A stretch of 64,000 nt of DNA, taken from positions 18,548 through 82,547 of the forward strand of contig NZ_LMRR01000013.1 in NCBI RefSeq assembly GCF_001426085.1. Reading direction: 5' to 3'. Under the pieces are notes generated by a model. The model was not told the DNA's origin. It made no database searches and was given only the letters and a program-made list of their open reading frames with translations. Positions 34,887-46,349 of the stretch are shown in pieces (positions within the stretch are counted from its first letter, which is position 1; each line of letters opens with the position of its first letter). The DNA is from Rhodococcus sp. Leaf278. GTDB taxonomy: Bacteria > Actinomycetota > Actinomycetes > Mycobacteriales > Mycobacteriaceae. The position numbers were made by a program, and so were the translations under genes.

Positions 34887-34946
34887 CGAAGTCCACCGTC
34901 TCGTTCGAGCAGTCACATGTTTGCGGTGAGCTGCGTGAAAGATGTG

Positions 34947-35019
34947 TGCCCCCGGCAGGATTCGAACCTGCGGCCTTTCGCTCCGGAGGCGAACGCTCTA
35001 TCCCCTGAGCTACGGGGGC
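34947..35019 (-). tRNA. tRNA-Arg (anticodon CCG)
   Basis: The minus strand folds into a complete cloverleaf of 73 bases: acceptor stem GCCCCCG/CGGGGGC with discriminator A, D arm GCTCAGGGGATAGAGC, anticodon arm TTCGC-CTCCGGA-GCGAA giving anticodon CCG (codon CGG), and T arm GCAGGTTCGAATCCTGC. CCA is not encoded. It lies 1.9 kb from argS. Confidence 0.97.
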
Positions 35020-35088
35020 AAACCGGCTTCGGCCGGCGTGCCTGTTGGGCTGTACGAAAGACTAGCGCATACGTGACCGGAGCCGAAA

Positions 35089-35805
35089 TCACCCCTCGGG
35101 CAGCGGCTGCGCTCCCTTCGCGGCAAGCATCTGCTTCATCAGCGTCGACTCGCTGGTCTGGGTGGCCACCATGGATTTCGCCAGGTTGACCACTGCAGGA
35201 GACTGCGCATGGGTCTGGGCGTATTCCATCATGGCCAGACCGCCCTCGTGGTGGCGCAACATGAGCTGCAGAAACATCACGTCGACGTCCGTGCCGGTCG
35301 CCTGCCGAAGCGCGGCGAGCTCCGCGGAACTGGCCATGCCCGGCATCGCCCTGGTGGGATCGGAGGACCCCGGTTCCATCGACATTCCGCCCATCGAATG
35401 GCCGTGAGAGTCGTCCTCGGCCATCCAGGTCATGTAGCCGTCGGTCGATATCGGTGCGCGGTCCCACAGAGCCAGCCAGCCCTGCATCTGGCCGACCTGA
35501 TTCTGCTGAGAGGTCAGCATGTCGAACGCCAGACTCTTCACGGCCTGATCGGGAGCGTTGGTCAGGGCCACCGCGGCCATCTCGATGGCCTGGTTGTGGT
35601 GCACGGTCATGTCCTGAGCGAAACCGACATCGACCGAGTCCGCGGCGGGCGAGTTGTCACCGTCACCGAACGGACTCTGCACCAGGAAACCCAGTGCGAA
35701 CCCGATGGCCAAGACAGCAATCAGAGCCAGGGCCACCAACGCTGTGCGCTGGCTCGGCTTGGTTTCGGACGGGTCGGTGGTCGAGTCGACTGTGGATTCG
35801 GTCAT
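35089..35805 (-). CDS. DUF305 domain protein, membrane-anchored
   Basis: 238 residues. A single N-terminal membrane anchor (TALVALALIAVLAIGFALGFLV) exposes the rest outside. The two His-rich ferritin-like blocks of DUF305 are present: DMTVHHNQAIEMA and LMLRHHEGGLAMMEYA, separated by a His/Met-rich linker (DDSHGHSMGGMSME). The His/Met content suggests metal, possibly copper, binding. ATG overlaps the stop of the DUF3105 gene (TGATG). Confidence 0.88.
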   Translation of the reverse strand: MTESTVDSTTDPSETKPSQRTALVALALIAVLAIGFALGFLVQSPFGDGDNSPAADSVDVGFAQDMTVHHNQAIEMAAVALTNAPDQAVKSLAFDMLTSQQNQVGQMQGWLALWDRAPISTDGYMTWMAEDDSHGHSMGGMSMEPGSSDPTRAMPGMASSAELAALRQATGTDVDVMFLQLMLRHHEGGLAMMEYAQTHAQSPAVVNLAKSMVATQTSESTLMKQMLAAKGAQPLPEG

Positions 35806-36710
35806 CAGCTCGCGGGAACCTGTAGATCACTGGGTAGCTGCGCGCCACCGGGCAGGCCGCCCGGCAGTCCGCCGGCCCCGCTGGTCTCACTGGCGTCGGG
35901 GGTGATGCCGGCCCCGTCCATCGGAACGGCGTCCGCGCCGGGTGCGGAGGCGTCGAACAGCGGGGGATTGTCCGGATCGAAGGCGTTGTCACCTGCGCCC
36001 GGTACCGATGCGCAGCTGGCACCGACCTCCGGGTAGGCGAAGCGGTTCAGGCGCAAGGCGGAGATGAACTGGCCGATGCGCTCGTCGTCGACGCTGTCCA
36101 GCTTGAGCTGGTGGCCCCAGGACTGCAGCGACACAGGGGTGTCGAGCCCGGGGTAGGGCGACATCATCATCTGGGTCTCGCCGTCGACGCGGTCGGCCAG
36201 CGACTGGACCTGGTCCTCGTTCAGGTCGTCGGGGTTGTAGGTGATCCAGACGGCTCCGTGCTCGAGGGAGTGCACAGCGTTCTCGGTACGGATGGCCTCG
36301 GGGTAGACGATTCCGGTGCAGGTGGCCCACACGGCGTCGTGCGGTCCGCCGAAGGGCGGCGACTGGTCGTAGGCCACTCGCTGGGTACGCGCAACGTGCA
36401 AGGCCGCCGGGTACTCCTGGATCGCGACGCCGGCGATCGCCGTCGACGGATCCTGGTTGCTCTCGCTGGGTGCAAACTTCTGTGCTTCGGCGCGGTCCTG
36501 GTACTTGGGGTACAGGTTGATCCCGAGTCCGGCGACCAAGCCGACGACCACTACGACTCCGGCAACCGTCAGCCAGGGAATCTGCCTTCCCTTGGCGGCA
36601 GGCACGCCGCCCTTCTTCTTGCGAGCTGACTTCTTGTTGGCTGCGTTGATGGCTTTGTCTGCCTTCGCAGCCGACTTGTTCTGACTGCCTTTGTCGGGAC
36701 CCGTTGGCAT
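35805..36710 (-). CDS. DUF3105 domain protein, membrane-anchored
   Basis: 301 residues. A Lys-rich cytoplasmic head (KSARKKKGG), one membrane helix (WLTVAGVVVVVGLVAGLGI, near 46-64), then an exported DUF3105 domain with PPFGGPHDAVWATCTGIV and NAVHSLEHGAVWITYNP, both rich in His and with conserved Cys. The last 60 residues are a low-complexity Gly/Pro/Asp tail (GAGGLPGGLPGGAQ). DUF3105 and DUF305 genes pair often in Actinobacteria; a shared envelope metal role is inferred. Confidence 0.85.
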   Translation of the reverse strand: MPTGPDKGSQNKSAAKADKAINAANKKSARKKKGGVPAAKGRQIPWLTVAGVVVVVGLVAGLGINLYPKYQDRAEAQKFAPSESNQDPSTAIAGVAIQEYPAALHVARTQRVAYDQSPPFGGPHDAVWATCTGIVYPEAIRTENAVHSLEHGAVWITYNPDDLNEDQVQSLADRVDGETQMMMSPYPGLDTPVSLQSWGHQLKLDSVDDERIGQFISALRLNRFAYPEVGASCASVPGAGDNAFDPDNPPLFDASAPGADAVPMDGAGITPDASETSGAGGLPGGLPGGAQLPSDLQVPAS

Positions 36711-36928
36711 CGCTGTAGTTGCTCTCTCAGTCGAGGAAAGTTGGTGGTCGGTGTCGCTGGTCGTGCGTATCTGCTGGTGACGGCGTTGACCACGGACCGT
36801 CCGCGCAGAGCGCCCTTACTGTACGTTCTCTGCCTGAGAGCGTGCTCAGAGCCTGCAACGAGCGCATCGCGTGAGGTGGGCTCGCGATCGGACGGGCAGT
36901 GGATGCGAGTACGCCGCGCACCAGCCAA

Positions 36929-36934
36929 TAGGAT
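36929..36934 (+). promoter_or_regulatory. -10 element close to the argS start
   Basis: TAGGAT matches the TANNNT -10 pattern and ends 8 bases before the GTG start codon, which would put the transcript start at or next to the first codon. The same bases (AGGATAG) could instead serve as a weak ribosome site. No good -35 is visible. Confidence 0.35.
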
Positions 36935-36942
36935 AGCTACCT

Positions 36943-38595
36943 GTGACTCCCGCCGATCTTGCCGAACTGCTCCACGCGACCGCCGCGAAGGTGCTCGCCG
37001 ACCGCGGCCTGGACGCATCCGTTCTACCGGCGAAGCTGACCGTCGAGCGTCCTCGCAACCCCGAGCACGGCGATTACGCGACCAACGTGGCTCTGCAGGT
37101 CGCGAAGAAGGCCGGTGCCAATCCGCGCGATTTCGCAGGCTGGCTCGCCGAAGCTCTCGCAGCCGACGCGGCGATCGACAGCGCCGACGTTGCAGGCCCG
37201 GGATTTCTGAACATCAGGCTGGCCGCTGCAGCGCAGGGCGAGATCGTCGCCCGCGTGCTGTCCGCCGGAGCCGAGTTCGGTAACGGATCCTCGATGTCGG
37301 GCAAGAAGGTCAACCTCGAGTTCGTTTCTGCCAACCCCACCGGGCCGGTGCACCTCGGCGGCACCCGTTGGGCAGCCGTCGGCGACGCATTGGGCCGCAT
37401 CCTCACCGCGCACGGTGCCGAGGTCACTCGCGAGTACTACTTCAACGATCACGGCGCTCAGATCGACCGCTTCAGCCGCTCGTTGATCGCCGCGGCCAAG
37501 GGGGAACCCGCCCCGGAGAACGGGTATGCCGGCGAGTACATCGCCGAGATCGCCGAGCGGGTGCTGGCGAAGGAACCGGATGCGCTCGCACTGGCCCCCG
37601 AGGCACAGGAAGAGACGTTCCGCTCCATCGGCACCGAGCTGATGTTCGACCGCATCAAGGCGAATCTGCACGAGTTCGGTGTCGATTTCGACGTCTACTT
37701 CCACGAGAACTCGCTCTTCGAGTCCGGTGCTGTCGAGAAGTCGGTCGACTACCTCAAGGGCTCGGGGAGCCTCTACGAGGAGGACGGGGCCTGGTGGCTG
37801 CGGTCCACCGAGTACGGCGACGACAAGGATCGCGTCGTCATCAAGAGCGACGGCAATGCCGCCTACATCGCAGGCGACATCGCGTACTTCCAGAACAAGC
37901 GTCAACGTGGCTTCGACCTGTGCATTTACATGCTCGGAGCGGATCACCACGGCTACATCGGACGACTCAAAGCTGCTGCCGCTGCGTTCGGCGACGACCC
38001 GGCGACCGTCGAGGTACTGATCGGCCAGATGGTCAATCTTGTGCGCGACGGCGTTGCCGTGAAGATGAGCAAGCGCGCCGGAACCGTCATCACGCTCGAC
38101 GACCTGGTCGACGCCATCGGCGTCGACGCCTCCCGGTACGTCATGATTCGGTCGTCCGTCGACTCCAGCATCGACATCGATCTGGCCCTCTGGGCGAGTG
38201 CGAGCAACGAAAACCCCGTGTACTACGTCCAATACGCCCACGCCCGGCTGGCCTCGCTCGCGCGCAATGCCGCCGAACTGGGAATCGTTGCGGATCAACC
38301 GGATCTGAGCCTGCTCACCCATGAGCAGGAAGGCGAGCTGATCAGGACGATCGGCGAGTACCCGCGCGTGGTGGCCAGTGCCGCCGAACTGCGTGAGCCA
38401 CACCGGATTGCCCGCTACCTCGAAGAGTTGGCGGGTGCTTATCACCGTTTCTACGGTGCGTGTCGAGTACTTCCACAAGGAGACGAGGAGCCCGGACCTG
38501 TGAACACCGCACGACTGGCGTTGGGGAACGCGACCCGGCAGGTCCTGGCCAACGGCCTCGAACTGCTCGGGGTCAGCGCACCGGAGCGCATGTGA
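36943..38595 (+). CDS. argS: Arginyl-tRNA synthetase
   Basis: 550 residues from GTG. N-terminal Arg-S additional domain, class I signature as [22 protein letters not shown] (HLGG in place of HIGH, near 129), [17 protein letters not shown], and KMSKRAGT (near 371), followed by the anticodon-binding C-terminal domain. Charges tRNA-Arg with arginine. First gene of a chain argS-lysA-hom-thrC-thrB, each start overlapping or nearly overlapping the previous stop. Confidence 0.96.
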   Translation: MTPADLAELLHATAAKVLADRGLDASVLPAKLTVERPRNPEHGDYATNVALQVAKKAGANPRDFAGWLAEALAADAAIDSADVAGPGFLNIRLAAAAQGEIVARVLSAGAEFGNGSSMSGKKVNLEFVSANPTGPVHLGGTRWAAVGDALGRILTAHGAEVTREYYFNDHGAQIDRFSRSLIAAAKGEPAPENGYAGEYIAEIAERVLAKEPDALALAPEAQEETFRSIGTELMFDRIKANLHEFGVDFDVYFHENSLFESGAVEKSVDYLKGSGSLYEEDGAWWLRSTEYGDDKDRVVIKSDGNAAYIAGDIAYFQNKRQRGFDLCIYMLGADHHGYIGRLKAAAAAFGDDPATVEVLIGQMVNLVRDGVAVKMSKRAGTVITLDDLVDAIGVDASRYVMIRSSVDSSIDIDLALWASASNENPVYYVQYAHARLASLARNAAELGIVADQPDLSLLTHEQEGELIRTIGEYPRVVASAAELREPHRIARYLEELAGAYHRFYGACRVLPQGDEEPGPVNTARLALGNATRQVLANGLELLGVSAPERM

Positions 38596-40013
38596 GCGCG
38601 CATCCGGCAGGACCGAAGCATGCCGACGCGCCCGCGAAACAGTCGACGTCCCAGCGCCCGGTGAACGCGTCCGAGATGACCGCGTTGCCCGATCAGGTGT
38701 GGCCCCGTAATGCCGAGCGCGGTGACGACGGAACGGTTCGTCTCGCCGGAGTGTCGGTCACCGAGCTCGCGGAGCAGTACGGAACTCCACTGTTCGTCAT
38801 CGACGAGGACGATTTCCGTTCGCGTTGCCGCGAAATGGCAGCCGCCTTCGGAGCGCCCGAGCGAGTGCACTACGCCTCCAAAGCATTTCTGTGCGGCGAG
38901 ATCGCGCGCTGGGTTGCCGACGAAGGGCTCTCGCTCGACATCTGTTCCGGTGGCGAGCTGGCTATCGCGCTGGCCGCAGGGTTTCCGGCGGATCGAATTG
39001 CGATGCACGGCAACAACAAATCGGTCGCCGAGCTCGAGGCGGGCGTGCGCGCGGGCGTCGAGCATGTGGTTCTCGACTCCAACATCGAGATCGACCGTCT
39101 CGACGCCGTGGCCGGCGCGGCCGGAGTGGTGCAGGACGTTCTGATTCGCATCACCGTCGGTGTGGAAGCGCACACGCACGAGTTCATTGCGACCGCGCAC
39201 GAGGATCAGAAGTTCGGCTTCTCGCTCGCCGACGGTTCGGCACTCGACGCGGTCCGCCGCGTGTTCGCTGCCGACAACCTTCGCCTCGTGGGACTGCACA
39301 GCCACATCGGATCGCAGATCTTCGAGGTCGACGGCTTCGAGTTGGCAGCACACAAGGTCATCGGCCTGCTCCGAGACATCGTCTCGGAATTCGGTGTCGA
39401 GAAAACCGCACAGATCTCGACGCTGGATCTCGGTGGTGGCATGGGCATTTCGTACGTTGCCAGTGACGACCCGCCGCCGGTGGAGCAGCTAGCGGCCAAG
39501 TTGACCGCCATCGTGGAGACCGAATCTGCCGCGGTGGGCCTGCCGGTTCCGACGATCGCCGTCGAACCCGGCCGTGCTATCGCCGGACCGGGCACCGTCA
39601 CGCTGTACGAGGTGGGCACCATCAAGGACGTCACCGTCGACAAGGCAACGCGCAGACGCTACATCAGCGTCGACGGCGGAATGAGCGACAACATTCGCAC
39701 CTCGCTCTACCAGGCCGAGTACGACTGCCGATTGGTCTCGCGGTCCAGCGAGGCTCCCGCCGTTCTGGCGCGAGTGGTCGGAAAGCATTGCGAGAGCGGC
39801 GATATCGTCATCAAGAACACATGGATGCCGGCGGACGTCGGGCCGGGTGACCTGCTCGCTGTAGCGGCCACCGGTGCCTACTGCTACTCCATGTCCAGTC
39901 GCTACAACCTGCTGACGCGGCCCGCAGTGGTCGCAGTCAAGGACGGGCGAGCGCGCCTGGTCCTGCGGCGGGAAACCATCGAAGATCTGCTCAGCTTGGA
40001 GGTTCAGCCATGA
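38592..40013 (+). CDS. lysA: Diaminopimelate decarboxylase
   Basis: 473 residues from GTG 38592 within the argS stop. Alanine racemase-like barrel: [23 protein letters not shown]-Lys in [16 protein letters not shown] (near 97), [28 protein letters not shown], and the C-terminal active-site Cys/Glu region KHCESGD. It makes lysine from meso-diaminopimelate, at the branch with peptidoglycan synthesis. The 35 or so N-terminal residues before VWPRN are poorly conserved. Confidence 0.95.
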   Translation: MSAHPAGPKHADAPAKQSTSQRPVNASEMTALPDQVWPRNAERGDDGTVRLAGVSVTELAEQYGTPLFVIDEDDFRSRCREMAAAFGAPERVHYASKAFLCGEIARWVADEGLSLDICSGGELAIALAAGFPADRIAMHGNNKSVAELEAGVRAGVEHVVLDSNIEIDRLDAVAGAAGVVQDVLIRITVGVEAHTHEFIATAHEDQKFGFSLADGSALDAVRRVFAADNLRLVGLHSHIGSQIFEVDGFELAAHKVIGLLRDIVSEFGVEKTAQISTLDLGGGMGISYVASDDPPPVEQLAAKLTAIVETESAAVGLPVPTIAVEPGRAIAGPGTVTLYEVGTIKDVTVDKATRRRYISVDGGMSDNIRTSLYQAEYDCRLVSRSSEAPAVLARVVGKHCESGDIVIKNTWMPADVGPGDLLAVAATGAYCYSMSSRYNLLTRPAVVAVKDGRARLVLRRETIEDLLSLEVQP

Positions 40014-41307
40014 CATCGAAGCCGATAGGCGTCGCCGTACTCGGACTCGGAAACGTCGGCAGCGAGGTCGTTCGAATCCTCACCGAGAACGCCGAGGATT
40101 TCGAGGCGAGAATCGGTGCGCCACTGGAGATTCGGGGCATCGCAGTGCGTCGGGTCGACGGCGATCGTGGAGTGCCGGCCGAGCTGCTGACCGATGATCC
40201 GGCCGAGCTTGTCGGCCGGGACGACGTCGACATCGTCGTCGAGGTGCTCGGCGGCATCGACATTCCCCGCAAGCTCGTGCTCTCCGCGCTCGAGAAGGGC
40301 AAGTCCGTCATCACCGCGAACAAGGCCCTCCTGGCCGAGTACACCGGTGAGCTTGCGGACGCTGCCGAGAAGTCGCGTGCCGATCTGTACTTCGAGGCGG
40401 CCGTGGCCGGAGCCATTCCGGTCGTTCGTCCACTGATGCAGTCCCTCGCGGGCGATCGAGTGAACAAGGTTGCCGGCATCGTCAACGGCACCACCAACTT
40501 CATTCTCTCCGCCATGGACGAGACGGGCGCGGACTACGCCGAAACTCTGGCAGAGGCAGGACGTCTGGGCTACGCCGAAGCCGACCCGACCGCCGATGTC
40601 GAAGGCTACGACGCGGCGTCCAAGGCGGCAATTCTTGCCTCGATCGCCTTCCACACGCGCGTCACCGCAGGTGACGTCTACCGCGAAGGCATCAGCAAGA
40701 TCACCTCGGACGACCTCGAAACCGCGAAGTCACTGGACTGCACCATCAAGTTGTTGGCCATCTGCGAGCGCATCGTGACGGCCAAGGGTAAAGAACGAAT
40801 TTCTGCTCGGGTCTACCCGGCGCTCGTTCCGCTCGAGCACCCGCTGGCATCGGTGAACGGTGCGTTCAACGCCGTGGTCGTCGAAGCCGAGGCGGCCGGC
40901 CGCCTGATGTTCTACGGGCAGGGCGCAGGTGGTGCTCCCACCGCGTCCGCAGTGTTGGGCGATCTGGTGATGGCCGCGCGCAACAAGTTCTACGGGGGAC
41001 GGGGCCCGCTCGAATCCAAGTACGCCAAGCTCAAGGTGGCCCCGATGGGTGACATCCTCACTCGTTACTACGTCAGCATGCAGGTAGCGGACAAGCCCGG
41101 TGTCCTGGCCACCGTTGCGGCCGAGTTCTCCAAGCGGGACGTCAGCATCTCCACCGTGCGTCAGCAGGGCTCGGGTGACGGAGCCAGGCTCGTCGTCGTC
41201 ACCCACCTCGCGGCCGACTCCGCTCTGTCCGAAACCGTTGCATCGCTCGAACAGCTCGACGTGGTCGTCCACGTCGCCAGCGTTCTCCGATTGGAAGGCA
41301 CCACCGT

Positions 41308-41311
<4 letters not shown>
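40010..41311 (+). CDS. hom: Homoserine dehydrogenase
   Basis: 433 residues, ATGA overlap with lysA and ribosome site GGAGG about 7 bases upstream. NAD(P) motif [15 protein letters not shown] at the start, [25 protein letters not shown] and [28 protein letters not shown] catalytic blocks, and a C-terminal ACT domain ([21 protein letters not shown]) that normally mediates threonine feedback. Reduces aspartate semialdehyde to homoserine. Confidence 0.95.
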
Positions 41312-43327
<2,016 letters not shown>

Positions 43328-43635
43328 CCGACACCGAATAGGGTTCTTGCCGAGCGAGGACAACGACGCTATGGTGAACCCTGTCCGTACATCGTGCGCT
43401 TCAGACGCCGGTTTCGTCAGGGCAATCAGGTCGCTGTATTCGGGGGAGTCAAAAATCCGAGTGATGTGACGCTCCTGACTCGATCCTCCCCGTGGTTCCC
43501 TGCGGTCTCGGATCGATGGTGTCGTCGACGGAGTGCGTCGAACATGAACGGCAATATCCGAGTTCGGCAGAACGTCGAACTGCGGAACGAACCCTCGGCT
43601 GCGCATCGAGCGAGCGAGGGAAGGAAAGGACCTCC
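43328..43635 (+). other. 308-base thrB-rho intergenic region with long rho leader
   Basis: Holds the rho promoter at its left end, leaving about 250 bases of untranslated leader. I see no gene and no clear hairpin terminator in it. Long leaders upstream of rho are often sites of Rho-dependent autoregulation; here this is only inferred from position. Confidence 0.5.
43347..43375 (+). promoter_or_regulatory. Candidate rho promoter
   Basis: TTGCCG (43347-43352) and TATGGT (43370-43375) are spaced by exactly 17 bases, a good housekeeping sigma pattern. The predicted start lies about 255 bases before the rho GTG. Confidence 0.5.
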
Positions 43636-45819
43636 GTGACCGATACGGAACTTATCTCTGCGCCCGAAACGTCACGTCGACGTGCAGGCCTGTCCGGAAT
43701 GGTTCTCACCGAGCTACGCAGCCTCGCTGGCGAACTCGGCATCAAGAGCATCTCCGGCATGCGCAAGGGCGACCTGATCGCAGCCATTTCCGAGCGTCAA
43801 TCGGGTGCTGCCTCGGCGAAGTCGGCCAAGTCCGACGCCCCGAAGTCCGACGCCCCGAAGTCCGACGCGCCCAAGACGCGTCGCGCCGCTGCGTCGACAC
43901 CCGCCGTCGAAGATGGACCTGCCGCAGCACCGGCACCGGCACTCGAAGTGCCGACGTCCGACGCCTCGTCGACGCAGTCGGGCGATGCCGCAGACGCGGC
44001 CCCGGAAACCGGTCGCCGCGCACGTGGCCGTCGAGCAGCAGGTCGCCGCGCAGGTGCACCCGATCAGCTCCCGCTCGACGGCGGCGACAACTCGGCTGAA
44101 TCCGAGACCGCTACAACTGCTTCCTCCGCGGACACCGCGTCGAGTGAAAAGCAGGACGAGGGCGACAACGCCGCCTCCGACCGGCCGCGACGCAGCCGGG
44201 GCGAGCGGAACCGTCAGGACGGATCCGACCGAGAACAGCGGGACGCCGACGGCAACCGCGACAACGCGGCTCGTGACAACGGAAGCCGTAATCAGGGCGA
44301 CCGCGACACCGCCACCCGCGAGAACGGCAACCGTAACCAGAACGACCGCAACCAGGGCGATCGCAACCAGGGCGATCGCAACCAAGGTGATCGGGACAAT
44401 TCCAACCGCGACAACGGTGGTCGCAATCAGTCCGATCGCAACGGCCGCAACCGCAATCAGGGCGACAATCGCAACGACGGTCGCAACGACGGTCGCAACG
44501 AGGAGCGGAACAACGGTCCTCGCGACAACCGCGACAACAATCAGGACGACGAGGGCGAAGGCAGGGGTCGTCGGGGTCGTCGGTTCCGTGAGCGGCGTCG
44601 TGGACGCGACCGTGGCGAGGGCAACGACGGCGGCGGCGGAGGACGCGAGCGCGACACCGAGATCCGTGAGGACGACGTACTCCAGCCGGTAGCCGGCATC
44701 CTGGACGTTCTCGACAACTACGCGTTCGTCCGTACCTCGGGCTACCTGGCCGGACCGAACGACGTCTACGTGTCGATGAACCTCGTTCGCAAGAACGGTC
44801 TTCGTCGCGGCGATGCCGTCACCGGCGCAGTTCGAGTGGCACGCGAAGGTGAGCAGTCGAGCCAGCGGCAGAAGTTCAACCCGCTCGTGCGATTGGACAC
44901 CGTCAACGGGGGAGAGGTCGAGGCTGCCCGCAAGCGTCCGGAATTCGGCAAACTCACCCCGCTGTATCCCAACCAGCGTCTGCGTCTCGAGACCCAGCAG
45001 AACATCCTCACCACGCGCATCATCGACCTGGTGATGCCGATCGGCAAGGGCCAGCGTGCGCTCATCGTGAGCCCGCCGAAGGCGGGTAAGACCAGCGTTC
45101 TGCAAGCCATCGCCAACGCGATCGCCATCAACAATCCCGAGTGCTACTTGATGGTCATCCTCGTCGACGAGCGTCCCGAAGAAGTGACGGACATGCAGCG
45201 CAGCGTCAAGGGCGAGGTCATCGCCTCGACGTTCGACCGGCCGCCGGGCGATCACACCGCGGTTGCCGAGTTGGCGATCGAGCGGGCCAAGCGCCTGGTC
45301 GAAGCCGGACAGGACGTGGTGGTTCTGCTCGACTCGATCACCCGTCTGGGACGTGCGTACAACAACAGCTCACCGGCTTCGGGACGAATCCTGTCCGGTG
45401 GTGTCGACTCGACCGCGCTGTATCCGCCGAAGCGGTTCCTCGGTGCGGCTCGCAACATCGAGCACGGTGGATCGCTGACGATCATCGCCACGGCCATGGT
45501 CGAGACCGGATCCACCGGCGACACCGTGATCTTCGAGGAGTTCAAGGGCACCGGTAACGCCGAGCTCAAACTGGATCGCAAGATCGCGGAGCGACGCGTG
45601 TTCCCGGCGGTCGACATCAACCCGTCCAGCACCCGCCACGACGAACTGCTTCTGGCTCCCGACGAGGCGGCAGTGGTACACAAGCTGCGCCGCGTGTTGT
45701 CCGGACTCGACTCGCACCAGGCCATCGACCTGCTGGTCGACCGCCTGAAGAAGAGCAAGAACAACCTCGAGTTCCTGATGGAAGTCTCGAAGACAGCTCC
45801 CGGCGGCAACAACGACTGA
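43636..45819 (+). CDS. rho: Transcription termination factor Rho with long Arg/Asn/Asp/Gly-rich insertion
   Basis: 727 residues from GTG 43636 behind AAGGAAAGGA. Order: Rho-N helix-extended-loop domain (12-52, LSGMVLTELRSLAGELGIKS), an Ala/Pro/Ser-rich stretch, a hydrophilic tract of roughly 150 residues built of RNQGD, RDN and GRND units, then the RNA-binding cold-shock domain from about 347 (VAGILDVLDNYAFVRTSGYL), Walker A SPPKAGKTSVLQ (near 479), LVDERPEEVTDM and the C-terminal ATPase. Actinobacterial Rho proteins carry such insertions, which bind RNA. About 300 residues longer than E. coli Rho. Confidence 0.96.
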   Translation: MTDTELISAPETSRRRAGLSGMVLTELRSLAGELGIKSISGMRKGDLIAAISERQSGAASAKSAKSDAPKSDAPKSDAPKTRRAAASTPAVEDGPAAAPAPALEVPTSDASSTQSGDAADAAPETGRRARGRRAAGRRAGAPDQLPLDGGDNSAESETATTASSADTASSEKQDEGDNAASDRPRRSRGERNRQDGSDREQRDADGNRDNAARDNGSRNQGDRDTATRENGNRNQNDRNQGDRNQGDRNQGDRDNSNRDNGGRNQSDRNGRNRNQGDNRNDGRNDGRNEERNNGPRDNRDNNQDDEGEGRGRRGRRFRERRRGRDRGEGNDGGGGGRERDTEIREDDVLQPVAGILDVLDNYAFVRTSGYLAGPNDVYVSMNLVRKNGLRRGDAVTGAVRVAREGEQSSQRQKFNPLVRLDTVNGGEVEAARKRPEFGKLTPLYPNQRLRLETQQNILTTRIIDLVMPIGKGQRALIVSPPKAGKTSVLQAIANAIAINNPECYLMVILVDERPEEVTDMQRSVKGEVIASTFDRPPGDHTAVAELAIERAKRLVEAGQDVVVLLDSITRLGRAYNNSSPASGRILSGGVDSTALYPPKRFLGAARNIEHGGSLTIIATAMVETGSTGDTVIFEEFKGTGNAELKLDRKIAERRVFPAVDINPSSTRHDELLLAPDEAAVVHKLRRVLSGLDSHQAIDLLVDRLKKSKNNLEFLMEVSKTAPGGNND
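44347..44391 (+). repeat. 15-bp tandem repeat inside rho
   Basis: Three consecutive copies of CGCAACCAGGGCGAT, the third with two silent changes, encode RNQGD three times. Further degenerate copies flank it, and a 12-base unit CGCAACGACGGT repeats nearby (44470-44500). In-frame length change by slippage is likely between strains. Confidence 0.85.
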
Positions 45820-45823
45820 TCGG

Positions 45824-45854
45824 TTGTTCCCCGGATCTTTCACCCGGGGAACAA
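45824..45854 (+). terminator. Hairpin after rho
   Basis: TTGTTCCCCGG (45824-45834) pairs perfectly with CCGGGGAACAA (45844-45854) around a 9-base loop, starting 5 bases after the stop codon. No T-run follows, as for many actinobacterial terminators. Confidence 0.55.
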
Positions 45855-45905
45855 GCCGGCAGGTGCGTGCGTTGTAAGCATCTGTCGGCACAGAAGTACC
45901 GACGA

Positions 45906-45936
45906 TTAGCAGGGCGGATGCACGCTCTGGCATAAT
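45906..45936 (+). promoter_or_regulatory. Candidate rpmE promoter
   Basis: CATAAT (45931-45936) resembles a -10 box; TTAGCA (45906-45911) is the closest -35-like hexamer at 19 bases. It lies 83 bases before rpmE and downstream of the rho hairpin, so rpmE probably has its own transcript. Confidence 0.4.
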
Positions 45937-46018
45937 CAACGGCCGAGTCCGGTTCCGGTTCACGTCTTCGATCGGCGAAGGCGACCCGGCGACCATTACA
46001 AAGAACGGTAAGGACACC

Positions 46019-46252
46019 ATGAAGGCAGGAATTCACCCCGACTACACACTGACGACAGTCGTCTGTGGTTGCGGAAATACTTTCGAGACCCGAAGCACCA
46101 CCGACAAAGAGCGCATCAGCGTCGAGGTCTGCTCGCAGTGCCACCCCTTCTACACCGGCAAGCAGAAGATTCTCGACACCGGCGGCCGCGTCGCACGCTT
46201 CGAGGCTCGCTACGGCAAGCGCGCCGGCAAGAAGGCCGACGCAGACAGCTAG
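46019..46252 (+). CDS. rpmE: 50S ribosomal protein L31 (zinc-binding form)
   Basis: 77 residues. [20 protein letters not shown] start and [23 protein letters not shown] give Cys16, Cys18, Cys38 and Cys41, so this is the zinc-containing type rather than the zinc-free paralogue induced by zinc starvation. Basic tail [18 protein letters not shown] strong terminator follows. Confidence 0.97.
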   Translation: MKAGIHPDYTLTTVVCGCGNTFETRSTTDKERISVEVCSQCHPFYTGKQKILDTGGRVARFEARYGKRAGKKADADS

Positions 46253-46259
46253 CTGTTCC

Positions 46260-46304
46260 GCCGACGCCCGTCCTGTGATCAACAGGACGGGCGTCGGCTT
46301 TTTT
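46260..46304 (+). terminator. Intrinsic terminator after rpmE
   Basis: GCCGACGCCCGTCCTG (46260-46275) and CAGGACGGGCGTCGGC (46283-46298) form a perfect 16-bp stem with a 7-base loop, followed by six T (46299-46304). The clearest intrinsic terminator of the window. Confidence 0.95.
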
Positions 46305-46349
46305 GTGTCCACACCCAGTTGCACCCGCGTTCGAGAGTGAGTCATCCCC

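Noticed and set aside
44281..44520. Repeats considered as a CRISPR array
   Set aside because: Units are 12-15 bases, tandem, in frame and inside the rho coding sequence; no spacers.
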